Source: Euglena gracilis (taxonomy: Eukaryota; Euglenida; Euglenophyceae; Euglenales). From it: a stretch of DNA of 64,000 nucleotides. A program made the position numbers and the translations under genes. Numbering within the stretch: the first letter of the stretch is position 1; each line of letters starts with the position of its first letter. The notes under the pieces were generated by a model. The model was not told the origin of the DNA. It saw nothing but the letters and a program-made list of their open reading frames with translations, and did not search any database. Of this stretch, positions 42,934-55,424 are shown one piece after another. Where the stretch lies: contig CP154956.1 in assembly GCA_039621445.1 (NCBI GenBank), positions 16,223,508 through 16,287,507 of the forward strand, written 5' to 3'.

Positions 42934-43145
42934 ACCTCCAGGGCAGTATGGGAACCGGCCAAACAGCCAGGGTGGTGGGGGGGGGGGGTCGACTACCCCC
43001 CCACCCCCTCTTCCCATGTTTCCGGAAGCACCAATTTTCGACCCCAAGATTTTTTCCCGGCGCCTTCGGCGCTGGGAAAAAAAATTGTTGGAAAATGTGT
43101 GAAAATGCTGTGGTGGGTGGGGGGGTCGACCCCCACCAGGCCTCC
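42934..43145. repeat. Family G repeat, copy 2
   Basis: GGCAGTATGGGAACCGGCCA, AACAGCCAGGGTGGTGG, oligo-G/GTCGAC/oligo-C, then ATTTTCGACCCCAAGATTTT, a CCCGGCGCCTTCGGCGCTGG hairpin and GGGGGTCGACCCCCACCAGG. 43775-43970 is a second long copy with the same blocks. Confidence 0.65.
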
Positions 43146-43419
43146 CCGTTCTCCCCCAGCACCGCTGGTTCCCATCCGTTCGAGCTGGAGCTGTGGCATT
43201 TGGTCACTGGTGGATGCTGCTCACTTGCAGTTTCCTTCTTTTTTTTCTCGCTTCTCAATTTTTTTTCGATGGGCGTTGCCCTGGTTCAACAAAGCGAAAG
43301 CCCTGATGCGCCGGAAATGTGCGTTCCATTTTGAGCACCGGCAGCCCGCTTCCAACTTTCCCCCCTTTTTCCCTGTTCCTGGCTGTCCCCCCTGGGCTTG
43401 GCCCCGGGTGTCCTCGCAG

Positions 43420-46100
43420 CTGCCGGCGGACGATGCCCGGTACATGGCCCCCGTCCCCACCCTTGGCGTCCGGATGGCGGTCGTCCGGTGTGCTGGGGGG
43501 GGGGGGCTTGGGGAGTTTCAGTTGATTTGAAATTTGACGGGCTGGATGCGGATACGCTGAGTGGCATTTGTTTTTTGCATGCCATCGTTTTGATAAATTT
43601 CATCCGAGTTTATATTTATTCTTTGTTTTTGTTCTCACTCATGCTCATGATGTTCGTTCTCACTCACAGTCATGATTTCTGATTATGTGTTGTGTTGGAG
43701 TTCTGGCATGCCCCATTTTTTCGCCTGCGAAAGAGCCCTCAAGAAACGTCTGCATATTCCTGTAGCCCCCCCCCCCCCAGGGGGGAATCGGCCAAACAGC
43801 GAGAGCGTTGGGTGGGGGATCGACCACCCCCCCCCACCTCCCATATTTCCGGGAGCACCAATTTTCGACCCCCAAATTTTTTTCCCGGCGCCAAAGGCGC
43901 CGGGTGGAAATCTGTGAGAAATGCTGTAGTGGGTGGGGGGGTCGACCCCCCCCCACCAGGCCTTACCCCAAACCTGCCCATTCGGGGTGGCGGCTTGAAC
44001 CGGAAAAATTTTTGTAGAAAATATTCTGGATGAAATTTTGTCCAGGATTTTGTCCAGGAGTCCACCACCATTTTAAGAACCAAAATTTAAAAAACCAATT
44101 TTATTCCGAAATACCTTCTTCTGCGCTTCGTGCCAATTCTTGACATGCATTTCTTGTTGCGGATCTGTGCAGCCGATACCCCCTTAACCTCCCAGTGGCA
44201 TTGTGCGGGAGGAGCTCATCGCCCTGCCCCACTTCCACAAGCTGCTGTTCGACGTGGCGCCGTACCTGCACGCGTGCTGCTTCCGGCGGCTGACCGGCGC
44301 CATCGGTGTGTCTGCTGGCTGCCTGGCTGGGCTGGGCTGTTACCCTTCCTGAGTTGATCTTCTTTCTCGGAGAACTCCTCTCGATGCTTTGGGGGGTTGG
44401 TTCCAAATGTGCAGCTAACGTTGCAATGTGCGATGAGTGGGTGTGTCGCACTCATTGCCATCCTCGTGCCCAACCTCTCTGTGTGCGACCGTGAGAACAC
44501 CGTGTGCTCTTTTCACCATCCCAGTGGGGTATGAAAATAAAAGCTCTGTGAGACCTCAGTCTATGAGGTGCATATGCATGTGTTTGCATGTGTGTGTGTG
44601 TGTGTGTGCGTGCGTGCGTGCGTGTGTGTGTGTTTGTGTGTGGGAGGAAACAGCATGCAGTACATTGCATGAAGGGCTGACTTTTGCACAGATGATGTGG
44701 AAGTCTTCATCAACCCGCTGACTTTGTTGGTGCACATCCGCGCCACCACCCGCGACGCATTCAACGACTTTGGCAATCCCCACGCCGACCGCATGCGGCC
44801 CATGCAGTGGCTGAAGGCGGATTTCCTCCCCACCCAGGACGTGATTTGCTGTGACCACATTCCCATCTCTTTCCACACACTGAAGTTTGCAGGTTCAGTT
44901 TTGGATTTTTTCCCCCCACTCCTTCCGGACACCCAGCAAAGAAAATCGCCTCGAGACGCCGGACCTTTGCGAGATTACCAGATTTTACCGATTTTTTTGG
45001 AAAAAATCAAACAAAAAGTCAAAAAATCAATCAAAATAATCCCGGATTTACCGGATTTTTTTTGGGATTCCCCAGATTTTGAATCCTCAATCTCAGGTCT
45101 CATGATTCGGGGTGCTGGGGGACATTTAGGGGAGGGATTGGCCAACTCTATTCGGGGGGGGGGGGGCTCATCGGCCGGCCGCGGCATAGGGCGGACGTTC
45201 ACCGGACAGCTGCGGCGGAGGCTGGCGGAGGCGGCCCAGCAGGAGCAACTGCTGGACAGCGGGTGTGTGCCGTGTGGCAGCTTTGGGGGGAGGGTACGGG
45301 GGGGGGGGGGTGCTGTGCGGGCTATGAGCGGGGGAGCGGGGGGGGGGGCCACTGACCGGCTTGGCAACACTCGCCCCTTCCCAGAGTGAAATGCTGCGAG
45401 TGGTTGTGCTTTGGGGATACGTCTATTTTTGTGGGGTTAATTTTCCTCCCTAGGAGTTTGCGTTGAGCATCCCCTGGGAGTCTTGAGTCTGGGATTTTTG
45501 CAATAGGTGTGCAAGGTTTGAATGCATTGTATCGAAGGATTGTTTTTTGTCCGGCGTTTTCCTCCTTCCACCGGTTTGAGGATCGGTCCCCCAAAAGCTA
45601 TGAAAATACCCCCAAACCGAGTGAATTTTTTTTGACATTTTCGATCGTTGCCCAATTTGTGTGTGTTAAAATTAGCGTTTTTGAGACATTTTTTTTGCTC
45701 ATTGCTCATCCAAACAAAGCCCCTTTTTGGGCCATTTTTGGACCCTTCTGTGGGAAGGCTTTTTTCAGGCGAATTTTTCTTCAAAAATCCAAACGTCGAC
45801 CCCCCCCCCAAATAAGAAAAAACCCCCCCCAAGCCAGGCCAAGGTTAGGGTACGGCGCCAACAGAGCTGTGGAACACAATTTCGAACAGCTGGACGCGCG
45901 TCCCTGTTGGTTACCCCCGGCCTCTCCCCCTCCCCACAGTCCGTCCGCGGTGGTGGACACGTCCTCGGATGACGACCTCGTGGTGAAGGTGCCCTCCCAC
46001 CCCACAGAATGTGGCCCGGAGGCCGCGTCGCCCAAGCGGGAGAGGTGTGGCCGCCATCCGACTGGAGTTTGGCGGATGCCATGAATGGGGGGGGGGGGGG

Positions 46101-46135
<35 letters not shown>

Positions 46136-47254
46136 GGGGGGGGGGGGGGGGGGGGGGGGGGGAAAGTTGGGGTGTTTTGTTGCCTCCTGGCTGCCCGGCT
46201 TCTTTTTGGGGGAGGTCCACCCACCCCCTGTGGGGGGCTGGTTGCGCTTGGCAAGGTGGGGAGTGGACTCCAGGGGGGCGGGCTTTGGGGTGGGTGGTGT
46301 TTTCCCACATTCATTTGCGCTGAAGGTGTTCCATTCTCAGTTCCAATGGAAGAGAACTTTTTTTTGCGCTGTTTTTGGCTAAGGAAGATTGGTGGGGCAA
46401 AATTGAATGAACTTTTTGTACTTCCCGGTGCAACACATAATGTAATAGTGTAATACATATTTTGGGCTGAATTAATGAGCTTAAATTATTGAAACGTTCT
46501 CATCGAATCAACCAACCATTCAATTTTCGGGCACCACAGCCTGAAAATGCTCCACAATGCTGCACAACAAAGGTTCTCTGGCAATTGTGCAGGGTAAGTC
46601 AATGGCTCGCAATTGAAGTTTCCAGTGCCGCTCATTCCCGAACATTCCCGAACCAGTGTGACACAGTGTCGTTGCAAGGTTCTTTTGGGGTGTTGACGCA
46701 TAGGGCCAAAGGTGCCAGGGGAGAAAATGCGAAATATTTGTTTTGCACATGAGCAACAGACAATTGTAAATTATTTTAATTATTAATAAATTGTTGGATT
46801 ATCAATGAACAGCGGCGGGGTGAGCGCTGGGGCAAGGCATTCTGACGGCAGAAAAGGTTCTTTTTTTGGTCCGATTTCGGGGGTAGTGCCTTCCCCGCCA
46901 GGATTGGGCAAATTCAGTCTGTCCTCAATCCCCTGCTCTCCCGCCTCTCCCAGAGCTCACACCCAGGAATATTCTTTTTTAGGTTTGTTGGGGAAGGGGG
47001 TGGTGGGTGGTGGTGGGTGGATCGGACCTATCCCCCAGGGTCCTAAACATAACCGCTGCTCTTACCGTTCCCTGTACACAAGCGAATCTCAATCAGCATC
47101 TCGCCATTCTGTACAGATATCTGGAATGTGTGTTTGTTTTTGCCACAGCCACATTGTGGACCTCAGCAGGGACGTCGCCTCCTCCAGCAGCCACAACTTC
47201 CCCTTATCCCCTATGTGTGTGTGTGTGTGTGTGCGTGCGCGCGTGAGCACGTAC

Positions 47255-47336
<82 letters not shown>

Positions 47337-47416
47337 GTGTGTGCGTGTGCGTGTGCGTGTGCGTGTGCGTGTGCGTGTGCGTGTGTGCGTATGTATGTGT
47401 GTGTGTGCGTGTGCGT

Positions 47417-47454
<38 letters not shown>

Positions 47455-48281
47455 TGTGTGTGCGTGCGTGCATGCGTGCGTGTGCGCTTGCACGCGTGTG
47501 TGCACGCATGTTCATGATGTGGTGGAATCCATAGCTTGGTGTTTTCTCCTGGGGTGGTTGTCTGGTTCTTGGCTCCAAACAAAACTGAGCCACTGCAAAC
47601 ATTTGCATTGATGCCCAGGCGGAGAGTAGTAAATGGCCCACCTGACACAAACAGCTCAACCAAAGTGACAAATTTCTTTAAAAATCCCAGGATGTGTCAA
47701 TTTGTTCCGGGGCTCCAGGCCAGAATAAACATGTTGGAAAATTCTTTATCGGATTTTCCCCCCCATGCTTTCTTCTGGCAACTCTTACAAAATTATAACT
47801 TGATAACACATTGGAATGAAGTTTTGCGTCTTGGGGGCTGGTTGTATGGATTTTTGTATCTCAAGGTGGGCACAAATTCTGATGGATCTCAAAAATAGTT
47901 TCCACTTTTCCATGCAGTATTTTCCCCTGTTCATTTTAAAGTCAGCGGCCAGCATTTTGCTGCAATTTCAAGGATTCGTCCAAGCTGTCACCCTCACTAC
48001 CCCTCCCACGTTAACCAGGTGAAGAATTGAAAACTCTTTTTTTTTGTGTTTGTGCTTTGCATCACTGGATTCTCACAAAGTTGTGCTTTTTGTGGGTTTT
48101 TTTGTGTTTGTTTATTTATTTGTGCTTTTTTGTGTCACATCCCCCCCCATGCGCCACCGAGTGCCTCCTCCTGTTTCGCAGCCCGGCCCCTCCAGCCCTC
48201 CCCCGCCAGAACTCGCGCCGGCCGAAGCGAGGGATGGTCATCGAGCTGGAGGACATCTTTGCCGACGTCCCCGCCGCCGAA
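43420..48281 (+). CDS. Gene F: unknown protein, six clean exons
   Basis: Exons: 43420-43487, 44196-44305, 44692-44892, 45190-45262, 45940-46044, 48182-48281. All five introns between them are GT-AG and every phase fits. The protein pieces are LPADDARYMAPVPTLGVRMA, REELIALPHFHKLLFDVAPY, LHACCFRRLTGAIDD, VEVFINPLTLLVHIRATTRD, DVICCDHIPISFHTLKFAG, TGQLRRRLAEAAQQEQLLD, then the low-complexity VDTSSDDDLVVKV and RQNSRRPKRGMVIELEDIFA. The first half looks like a folded alpha/beta domain, the second half disordered and basic, with acidic patches. I do not recognise the family. Several donors (44306, 46045) open into GT-rich tracts. After 48281 there is no GT; CAGGGCTG begins a possible non-canonical intron, with an open frame resuming at 49185 and stopping at 49434-49436. 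Confidence 0.75.
46087..46162. repeat. 76-nt oligo-G tract
   Basis: Almost pure G with three single A interruptions, inside a gene F intron. It could form G-quadruplexes in DNA and in the transcript; length may be affected by sequencing error. Confidence 0.85.
47213..47515. repeat. GT / GTGC microsatellite
   Basis: (GT)n with (GTGC)n blocks, inside the last GT-AG intron of gene F. Confidence 0.95.
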
Positions 48282-49176
48282 CAGGGCTGTGGCAAGCTTT
48301 GGGCCGTGTGTTTTCTGAACAGTTGAGTGATTTGGTTCGGCTGGTGTGTAAAGTGGAGGGCTTTCTGTGCAGTCATTTACTAAAAAAAAAAAGAATGGAA
48401 CACGCAAACCCCTCGGGAATATCCAAAATCCCCCGAATTATGTAACCCAAACTGAGTAATGTTTTTATTTCTGAAAAATGAAATACCCGCCATTTTTGTC
48501 AATGTTGAAAACAAACATGGACAAAAGGTGTTTGTTGATCTCTTCCTCCCTCTCTTCTGTCCTCCCGTCTGTCTTTTTAAATGCTAAAGTTTTCAGAAAT
48601 TCTGAAAGGTTTTTAAGGTTTTTTAAGGTTCGTTTTTCCAAGGGTGGTCCAAGGACCGTCCGGGCATCGAAGGGGTTCCAGGTCCAAAAAAAAAGTTGAA
48701 ACCTCTATTTTCCAGTTTGGGTGGATTTCCAGTGTTCCAGCAATGCCAGGAAGCACTTTTTCTTGATATTTTTTTTTCATTGGAGTTGGCTTTTTTTGCC
48801 GAGAGTTTGCGATTTCATTTTTGTTGAGTTGGAGAAAAGTTTTTTTTGCCAGGACGATTTTTTTTAGGATTTTTAAGGGTTCTTTGAGGCACTTTGGGCA
48901 AATTTTTAACCCATTTTTTACCGGTTTTTTAAGGCGCTTGAAGAAAATAATGCCTGCATCATAGTCATCGTCTTGTTTCCTCACCTAGTGAAAAATCCGT
49001 GGAATCGGACAGAATGACGCTGTTCCAGAGTCCAGAGGAGAACGCCCTTTAACAGCACGATATTCAAATATATTCGAATATTCGCGAAGAACGTCCGGGA
49101 CGTCGAAAACGTCCCCCACCCTAATTTGGCCAAAGCCAAATCTGAACACCTTTTTTTTGTGTTTGAAGCAGCCCTG
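48282..49176 (+). mobile_element. CAGGGCTG...CAGCCCTG possible intron element after gene F
   Basis: 8-bp inverted ends, CAGGGCTG and its inverse CAGCCCTG, start exactly after codon GAA of gene F. Rejoining 8 nt later (49185) stays open for 84 codons, with a stop at 49434-49436. It contains a family K copy (48600-48780). Flanking 8-mers do not match, and the downstream sequence is Pro/Ser-rich, so coding continuity is uncertain. Confidence 0.4.
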
Positions 49177-50256
49177 GCCAACGTCCCACCCTCCTAGTCT
49201 TGTGCTCATCTTCCACCCCACCAGCGCCTTCGCGATACTTCCCTCTCTCCCTCGCCCCCCCCCCCCTGCCTCCCTTCCCGCATGCCTCCCTATCCCGAAC
49301 CATTTCATCAAAATTCCCCAGTGTACCGCGCTCGAACACATCCGTCTCCTGCCATCCTCACACCTCAAAGCGGTTTGGTGCCAGTGGTTGTTGTGCATTT
49401 GCGCTCCACCCGGATGCGGCGCATTCCGGAAGCTGATAAAAAATTAAGCGGGTTGCCTGTGGGGCGACGAAAGATTAGAGCATTCGCTGGTCAGCTCTTG
49501 GGGGGCGGATCAACAAAAAAAAATTGCAAACATCACTCTGCAAATAATTATTTTACGGATTGAAGCTTTTTTTCCCTTAGATGTTCAGGGAAAAAGAAGA
49601 GCAGCTCGGCACAACTGCGAAGCGGAGAATCTTTTGCTGACCATGCGAAGGCACCCTCAATGCTGGGCGAAAACAAAAAAAAACGCTTTTTTGTGTTTGT
49701 TTACTTTTTTTTTTGTCGTTTTCCCCTGCCGATTTTGGGGGTTTTTTGCCTGAGAATCCATTTCTATGAAATATTCCTCGTTTTCGCAACAGTTTCCCTC
49801 GAGACGAAGGATTTGTAAATTTTTTGTCATTTTTGCATTTTTCGGTCAGCAAAATGCTTATTTTATAAATTTTCATAAAAACGAAACATTTCCTGGAAGA
49901 TTTTTGAGCCCCGCACTAATGTGGTATCTTTACATTTGACTATTTCAGCCTCTGCGGAGGCTGATTTCGTGGGAACTGAGGCTCGCACTCCCTCGCGAAA
50001 AAACGCGGGCGAAGCACAAAGACCTTGTGAGGCCATGCCTTGCTCGCCGGCGGTCTGCTGTGTGATCGCTCGCCTCGCTAGGTTAGTAGTCTCTGCTTAG
50101 TGCCGCCTCGCCGGAGTTGGCTGACGATGCTGCTCCGACTTGGCGACGTGGCTTCTTGCCCCTTGGGGGGGTCCCCCCTGCCCCCCCCCCCTGGCACCCA
50201 TTTTCTGACCGAGGGTTATTGAGGGCAGATTTTCTTTTACGGGTGGGGGGTCGGGC

Positions 50257-51302
50257 TCAAAAAGTCTTTGTGCTTCGCCCTCCCCCCCCTTGTCGGTTTT
50301 CCTCCGCTCTTTGCCCTTGCGAGGCAAGATTTTGCACTGAAATGAGGGGGGAAAGGGCATTTTCCAAAGCACCTTGGGCACCAAGTCTTTGATAGTGGGC
50401 TGCAAAAGCTTCCACCTCCCTCCAAAGGCCAATTTCACAAACTTCTTGGGCAGAAAGGGCCAATTTTTTTGAGCAAACCAACCCCTGCTCCTCTGGTGGA
50501 GTGGGCCCCCACGCCTGGTCACCCCATGGTTGACCAAGTTTCTTTTGTGATAGAAGCAATGGTATCTGCACTTATAGCCTTGAAGGGGGTTTTAATGAAA
50601 TTAGAAGGGGGTCCCTTGGTCTGACCAATAAGCGTGTAGCAGCTGCATAGCACATCACCAAATGAAAGGGGCTTATTTGTGGACACTGGGTATGGACACA
50701 ACCCTTTCCCACTTATGGAATTTTTGTCCTTTACGCTTAATCTTGATGAAGGGTTCCCTACCCAACACACTGGTGGTTCGTTTGACTTGTGCCAAGTCTG
50801 AGGAGCGGTATAGACAGAGGATTTGTGAGCAAAAAGTCAGTTGTGTACACAATGTACAAATATCAGTGGGCATGGGGGCCAGCCCCAGGAGGATTGGAAG
50901 TGGGTCCCAAAATGCCCCATACTTCTCCAGATTTTAGTTCCAAAGCCTCTTGTAAGGGTTTAATAGGGTGTGGAACCTTGGCACACCAAAAACAGGAGTC
51001 AAAAGCATAGCACTGTATGCATTACGGGCTTGGGCCTTGGAAATTTGGAGTAATTGTATCAAAGCGTCAGCCACTTGGTCTGTGGTGGATTCGGGGGGGG
51101 GGGCACCCCCCATTTGCTCCAAAATTACCCACAGAAGTGCAAAAGCACTCTGATAACGTTTTAGAATTGGGGATTCTCCCCAGGAAATCGTCAACGGTTT
51201 CAACCTTAATTTGTTCCCCCTCCAAAATTTGCCTGAGCAAATCATGCAGAGGAGGGGCCACCTGGGTGGTGGCATTTGTTCCCCCCTGCAATTGGTGAAC
51301 AT
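50257..51302 (-). pseudogene. Tyrosine recombinase remnant
   Basis: N-terminal part at 50934-51302 (QVADALIQLLQISKAQARNA). In another frame, the catalytic Arg block YRSSDLAQVKRTT and KIKRKGQKFHKW (50673-50873). Then ISADTIASITKETW (50519-50770), and finally EVCEIGLWREVEAFAAHYQR (50257-50571), where Y of AHY fits the nucleophile. Each block is in a different frame, so it is a pseudogene. Confidence 0.7.
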
Positions 51303-51425
51303 ACCCCTAGGGGGTGATTTTCAGGCAGGGGGTCCCTGGTGCTTTCATTTTAATTAATTAGGGCCACCAGGTGGCTGAATCCCAGTAGGGGGTGACCATG
51401 AAAACTTTGGTCAGGGGAAACATTT

Positions 51426-51791
51426 TCAACCTGGGCAGAAATTTTTGAATGATTGACCAGGGGGGTTTGCATAAAGATCCCTCATGTTCTCCAGTGTACA
51501 TTGTAATGCATTTACTGCTGCGGCCTCCAAGTGGGGCCTTCTGGCTATAAACTTTTTGAAGGGGTCCTTTCTGCCCCCCCCCCCTTTTGTCAGGTAATCA
51601 TAAATTGCCTGGTTGTCTACGGACAAAGAAACTGTTTCTCCAGGTTTGCTCAAACTTTTCACAGTGCTGATTGCTGCACTGAGCTCCTTTACATTTATGT
51701 GTAAACTGGAGTCTTTTCTCCAAAATTCCTGCATAATTTCTCCTGTGGATAGCCACCCCCCCCAGGCATGGGTGCTGCTGTCTGAGTGCAA
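51426..51791 (-). pseudogene. RNase H domain of DIRS-order element
   Basis: 121 codons. Three expected acidic positions are visible: HSDSSTHAWGGWLS, INVKELSAAIS, and SLSVDNQAIYDYL. The DN...A spacing is typical for RNase H of tyrosine-recombinase retroelements. A short oligo-C run at 51576 was read as GGGG in frame. Confidence 0.75.
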
Positions 51792-51924
51792 CTCCCTGGT
51801 TGCACTTTGGGGGAAGGTTCTGCCCCCCCCCAGGTGTCCAGCAGATTTTTTATTTCCCTTAATTGGACCTTGATTTCCTGGGAAATGGGGTGTTTTGAGT
51901 CCCAGGGTGCTGAGGACTTTGCCA

Positions 51925-52860
51925 CTAAAAAAACTTGTCAGTAACAGCCCTTAAAAAGGGCAGAGCCATAAGGTTGCATCTTATTTGACCCAAAATGGCA
52001 GCCAACTGCCTTTTGATATGTAGTCTTTTTGCACAATTTTTCCCAGCTCCTTTTTTATGTTTTTGACTTTTTGAGGGGGCACCCGTAACTTTCCATCCTG
52101 GAAGTTCGGTTGAAAACCCAGATGTGTTACCACTTGTGTGGGCTGCACGGTGGACTTTTTTTACATTGATGTTGAACCCTGAATTCAGCAAATCTTTAAT
52201 GACTCTGTTCAGGTGACTTTGTAGAATTTTTTTGGGTGAGGGCCACCAGCAAAATGTTGTCCAGGTAAATAAACACCTGGATTCCTCTTTTTCTCCACAG
52301 CTTTTTGAAAGTTTTCGTTCCTGACACGAAAATCTGGGGCATCACATTTAGCCCAAAGCAGCCTGCTTTAAATTACCAAGTCTGCCCCCCCACCTGATAC
52401 CTTAAAAATGGCCCTAGCCCTGGACTTAATGGAATATTAAAATAGGCATCCTTCAGGTCTATTTTTGCTGCCCAGTGGCATTTTTCTAAAACTGGAAAAA
52501 TGCGTTGGGTATGATCCAACTTGAAAGGTTTTACTTGAAACTGTTGATTTATTTCTCTACAGTCGCTGATCATTCTCCATTTGGTTGTTCCCCCGTCTGG
52601 TTTTGAAATTAAAAACCATGGGATCAAATGCTGGGTTTCTGAATCCCAAACTCGTTTCACTGACCCAGTTTTTTTGTAATCCAGCAGAATTTTTTTTTGC
52701 TTGGTTCAGGTCCAAGTTGGCTCTGGGTTTTGGGTGGGTTGACAATTTTGGGGGATTTACCCAAGGGGGTTGAATTCCATTCTTTATCAATGAACATGTT
52801 GCCGGGGGGGGGGGGCATTTTTTGTTTAACATTTTAGACTTTTCTGAAGTCTCTGGCACA
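51925..52860 (-). pseudogene. Reverse transcriptase remnant
   Basis: It has the motifs PWFLISKPDGGTTKWRMISD and CREINQQF, then AAKIDLKDAYFNIPLSP (motif A with its Asp), all in the frame 52373-52660. A stop at 52373 and frameshifts follow. Motif C reads YLDN at 52256-52267 where active enzymes have YxDD, so a catalytic Asp is lost. A thumb-like region (HIKRQLAAILGQIRCNLMAL) follows in another frame (51925-52191). Confidence 0.8.
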
Positions 52861-53098
52861 GGGGGGTGCCTCCCCGTTTTTCCTCCATGGAATGTATTTT
52901 TCCAACTAGATGACTTGCTGGGGCTGGGTGGGGGATGTTGGACATTTCACAGCCCCTAGAGTCCCAGGGCTTGAGCCCTTGGAAAAAGAAAGTGTTTCTG
53001 GGGGGATGTGCATGCATTCTCTCCCTCTCTGCTCACACTCTCTCTGAATGATCCTGTTGTTGGATTCCATACCATAGGGCTTACTGCCCCTTTTTTGC

Positions 53099-53542
53099 CT
53101 ATCTGGCTTCTTGATGTTGATGGCGTTGGTAGCCATACCATAGGCGGGCCTCTGTGGGTCCCCCCCTTCTTGATGGAATAGTAATAAATGCTGGTGGGGA
53201 GTCTCCCCCTTCCTGTTCCTCCTGGCTGGCCCTTGGGGGGCCATCTTCCTCCTGGGGCTGGGCAGGGGACTGCCCATTTAAATACAAAGCCCTTGCACGG
53301 CTGCCGCTTAGCTTCTGGCGGGCCTGTGAAGGACCATCCTTGTGGTCTTTTTGTAATTGTTGATCTTCTTGTTGATCCACCTCCACCTGGCGCTGACGAG
53401 AAATATGCCGCTGATAGCTCTCAGCTCCTTTGCCGCCCGCACTGTATTCCATTACTTGCCAACGCACGCCTGCCGTCAAAACTCTTCGAGCATCTTCTCC
53501 AGAGGTGTCTCGCAGAATTGCTCCCACCAGGTCGATGTCCAA
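53099..53542 (-). pseudogene. Gag-like frame of DIRS-order element
   Basis: 147 codons, rich in Gln, Arg and Glu (VEVDQQEDQQLQKDHKD). It lies upstream of the reverse transcriptase in element orientation, where gag is expected. Assignment rests on position and composition only. Overlapping frames suggest frameshifts near 53270. Confidence 0.45.
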
Positions 53543-54069
53543 GAAGAAAGCACCCCATGCACTGTTGCACTTCGCCTCGTCATCAGATAGCTAATCCAGC
53601 ATTGTGAAACTCATTTTGTCGTTCGAAGGACGATTATGATCCGCTGACTCTGGGAGCAAAGAGCAGTAAGAAAGACCCGCCAAAAAAAAACAATCGCACA
53701 ACACGCCGGAAAAAGCAGCACCTCACCCCCAGAGTGTGCGAAGCCCGAATGGTCTGCCCCCCCCCCCGCCCCAACAAAGAGTTTTCCCCAAAAATTTTGT
53801 CACTTTTTACCCCACAAAAACTTCAACCCTGACACCCCCCCACACCACCACAAACAATAAAACAGTTTTATCCCTCTCGTAAAATCCCAGCAGTATCACA
53901 ATTTTGGCCATTCGGGCTGCGAAATGCGAGATTGTGCGGCAGCTTGTGGCCACCATCGGGAAAATTCAGAGGAGGTGCCTTTTTTAACTTACAGAATCCC
54001 CCCTTCTGCAGTTGGTGTGTCGGTTTGTATCTCGGTTTCAGGGCAGAGTGCCGAAAAATTGTTTGAAAA

Positions 54070-55420
54070 TGTCCTTTAGATGGCCTGATTGGGGGGGGGG
54101 GGCACACGAAGGCCTGGCGGGGGGAAGGACCCCCCCCCCCCCCCAGGAGGTTGGGAGGTCCACCCTCCACCACCCCCGACCCACCAAGCACCCACGCAAA
54201 GGCGCCGAAACAGAACTTTGGCACAAAAACCGGCGGCCCCTGGAAATACAGGAAAGTCTTGGTTGGGGTCGACCCCCCCCATGAGGATACAGGGATTCCC
54301 GCACAGCCCCCCCCCCCCCCCCCACAGGGGTTGCAGGGGTTTGCAGATGTAAACCAGATGCACATATTCTGGAGACTTTGTTCCACCAAGAGCCAACGTC
54401 GGTTCCCAGGCTGCATTTTCTGAAGAATGAAAACACACCCCTCCCCCCCCCCCCATTCAGGGTTAGGGGCTGCCCCAAGCTGTTGGAGTTGGCTGACTCT
54501 GAATCAGACCCGTTTTAAGACCTCCCCACCTTTCTGGACGCGCAAGCAACGAACGACAAAGCGGAGCTGTGGGAAGGAAACCTGTGCCCACCATTCCTTC
54601 TCGGATGGCGCTCCGGCGCCAAATCGGCGTGGCGTCCGGCCCTTTGGGCTTCTGCAGAAACACGGCCCGGGCCGCAGAGGAGCGGAGGCCACGCCGAGGG
54701 CAGTGACGAGCCAGCACACTGCCGTCCCGCGGAGGTGGAACACACCTCCACCGATGGCGCTTGGCCCGGGGGGGGGGGGGGGCTTTGGGGGCCAAAAGAT
54801 GGCAGGCCGCAGGAGGCCAAAAGGCCTGAATGGGGGGGGGGGGCGGACGTCAAATTACCGATAAGACCGAAGTCCAAGTTTGAATGTAAAGGAAGGGAGG
54901 CCATGTTCAGCGGGGGGGGGGGGGGACGCCAACACACCTGGGGACCCAATAGCGCAGGTAAGCGCTCGCTCGCATCGTCGGGCCATACCCTCGAAGTGCA
55001 CTCGTACGCCATCATTGTGACATTTCTGGGGGGCGGACTGGGCTGCCCCGTGAACCCCCACTTCCCAACTTTGTCACTGGGCAGAGCGCCAACTTTGAGA
55101 GCGTCCCCCGTCTTCCACATCAAAGGCCCCGCCGGCGCACACCACCCCCGCCCCCCCACGTTTCCGAAGCCGAAGGGAACGCGCAGTGGCAGCGTGCAGA
55201 GAATTGGCGGGACGCCCAGCAGACTGCCCGCGGAACTCGTTCCCCGGTGGGGCAGCCGAGCTGTCCGCCAGAAGTGCCGGGAGCGTGCACTGCGAAGCGC
55301 TCCGCGGTCACTGTCCACAAATGAAGAACTTCTGGGAGAGTTGGGCGGCCCTCCCAGGGGGAGCTCCAGAATCCAGGTCAGGCTTTGGCTTAAAGGCCCC
55401 CGGAGGGGGTTCAAAGGCTC
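54070..55420. other. GC-rich stretch with competing long frames
   Basis: Both strands are open for hundreds of bases. A plus-strand frame ending at a stop 55320-55322 (HVSEAEGNAQWQRAENWRDA) has a protein-like make-up. Several oligo-G/C runs make the frames unreliable. Confidence 0.3.
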
Positions 55421-55424
55421 CACC

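Larger units (their letters stand above)
49985..53600 (-). mobile_element. Decayed DIRS-order retrotransposon with tyrosine recombinase
   Basis: Read on the minus strand, the order is a gag-like Gln/Glu-rich frame, reverse transcriptase, RNase H, then tyrosine recombinase. This is the plan of DIRS/Ngaro-type elements, which integrate through a recombinase in place of an integrase. The frames are broken by shifts and stops, so the copy is inactive. Near its downstream end is a 17-bp perfect inverted repeat (50007-50023 and 50264-50280), possibly part of the terminal or internal complementary repeats of this class. Exact termini were not determined. Confidence 0.8.

Noticed and set aside
54515-55423. 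302-codon minus-strand open frame
   Set aside because: It runs through several oligo-C/G tracts and has a plus-strand rival. No recognisable domain.
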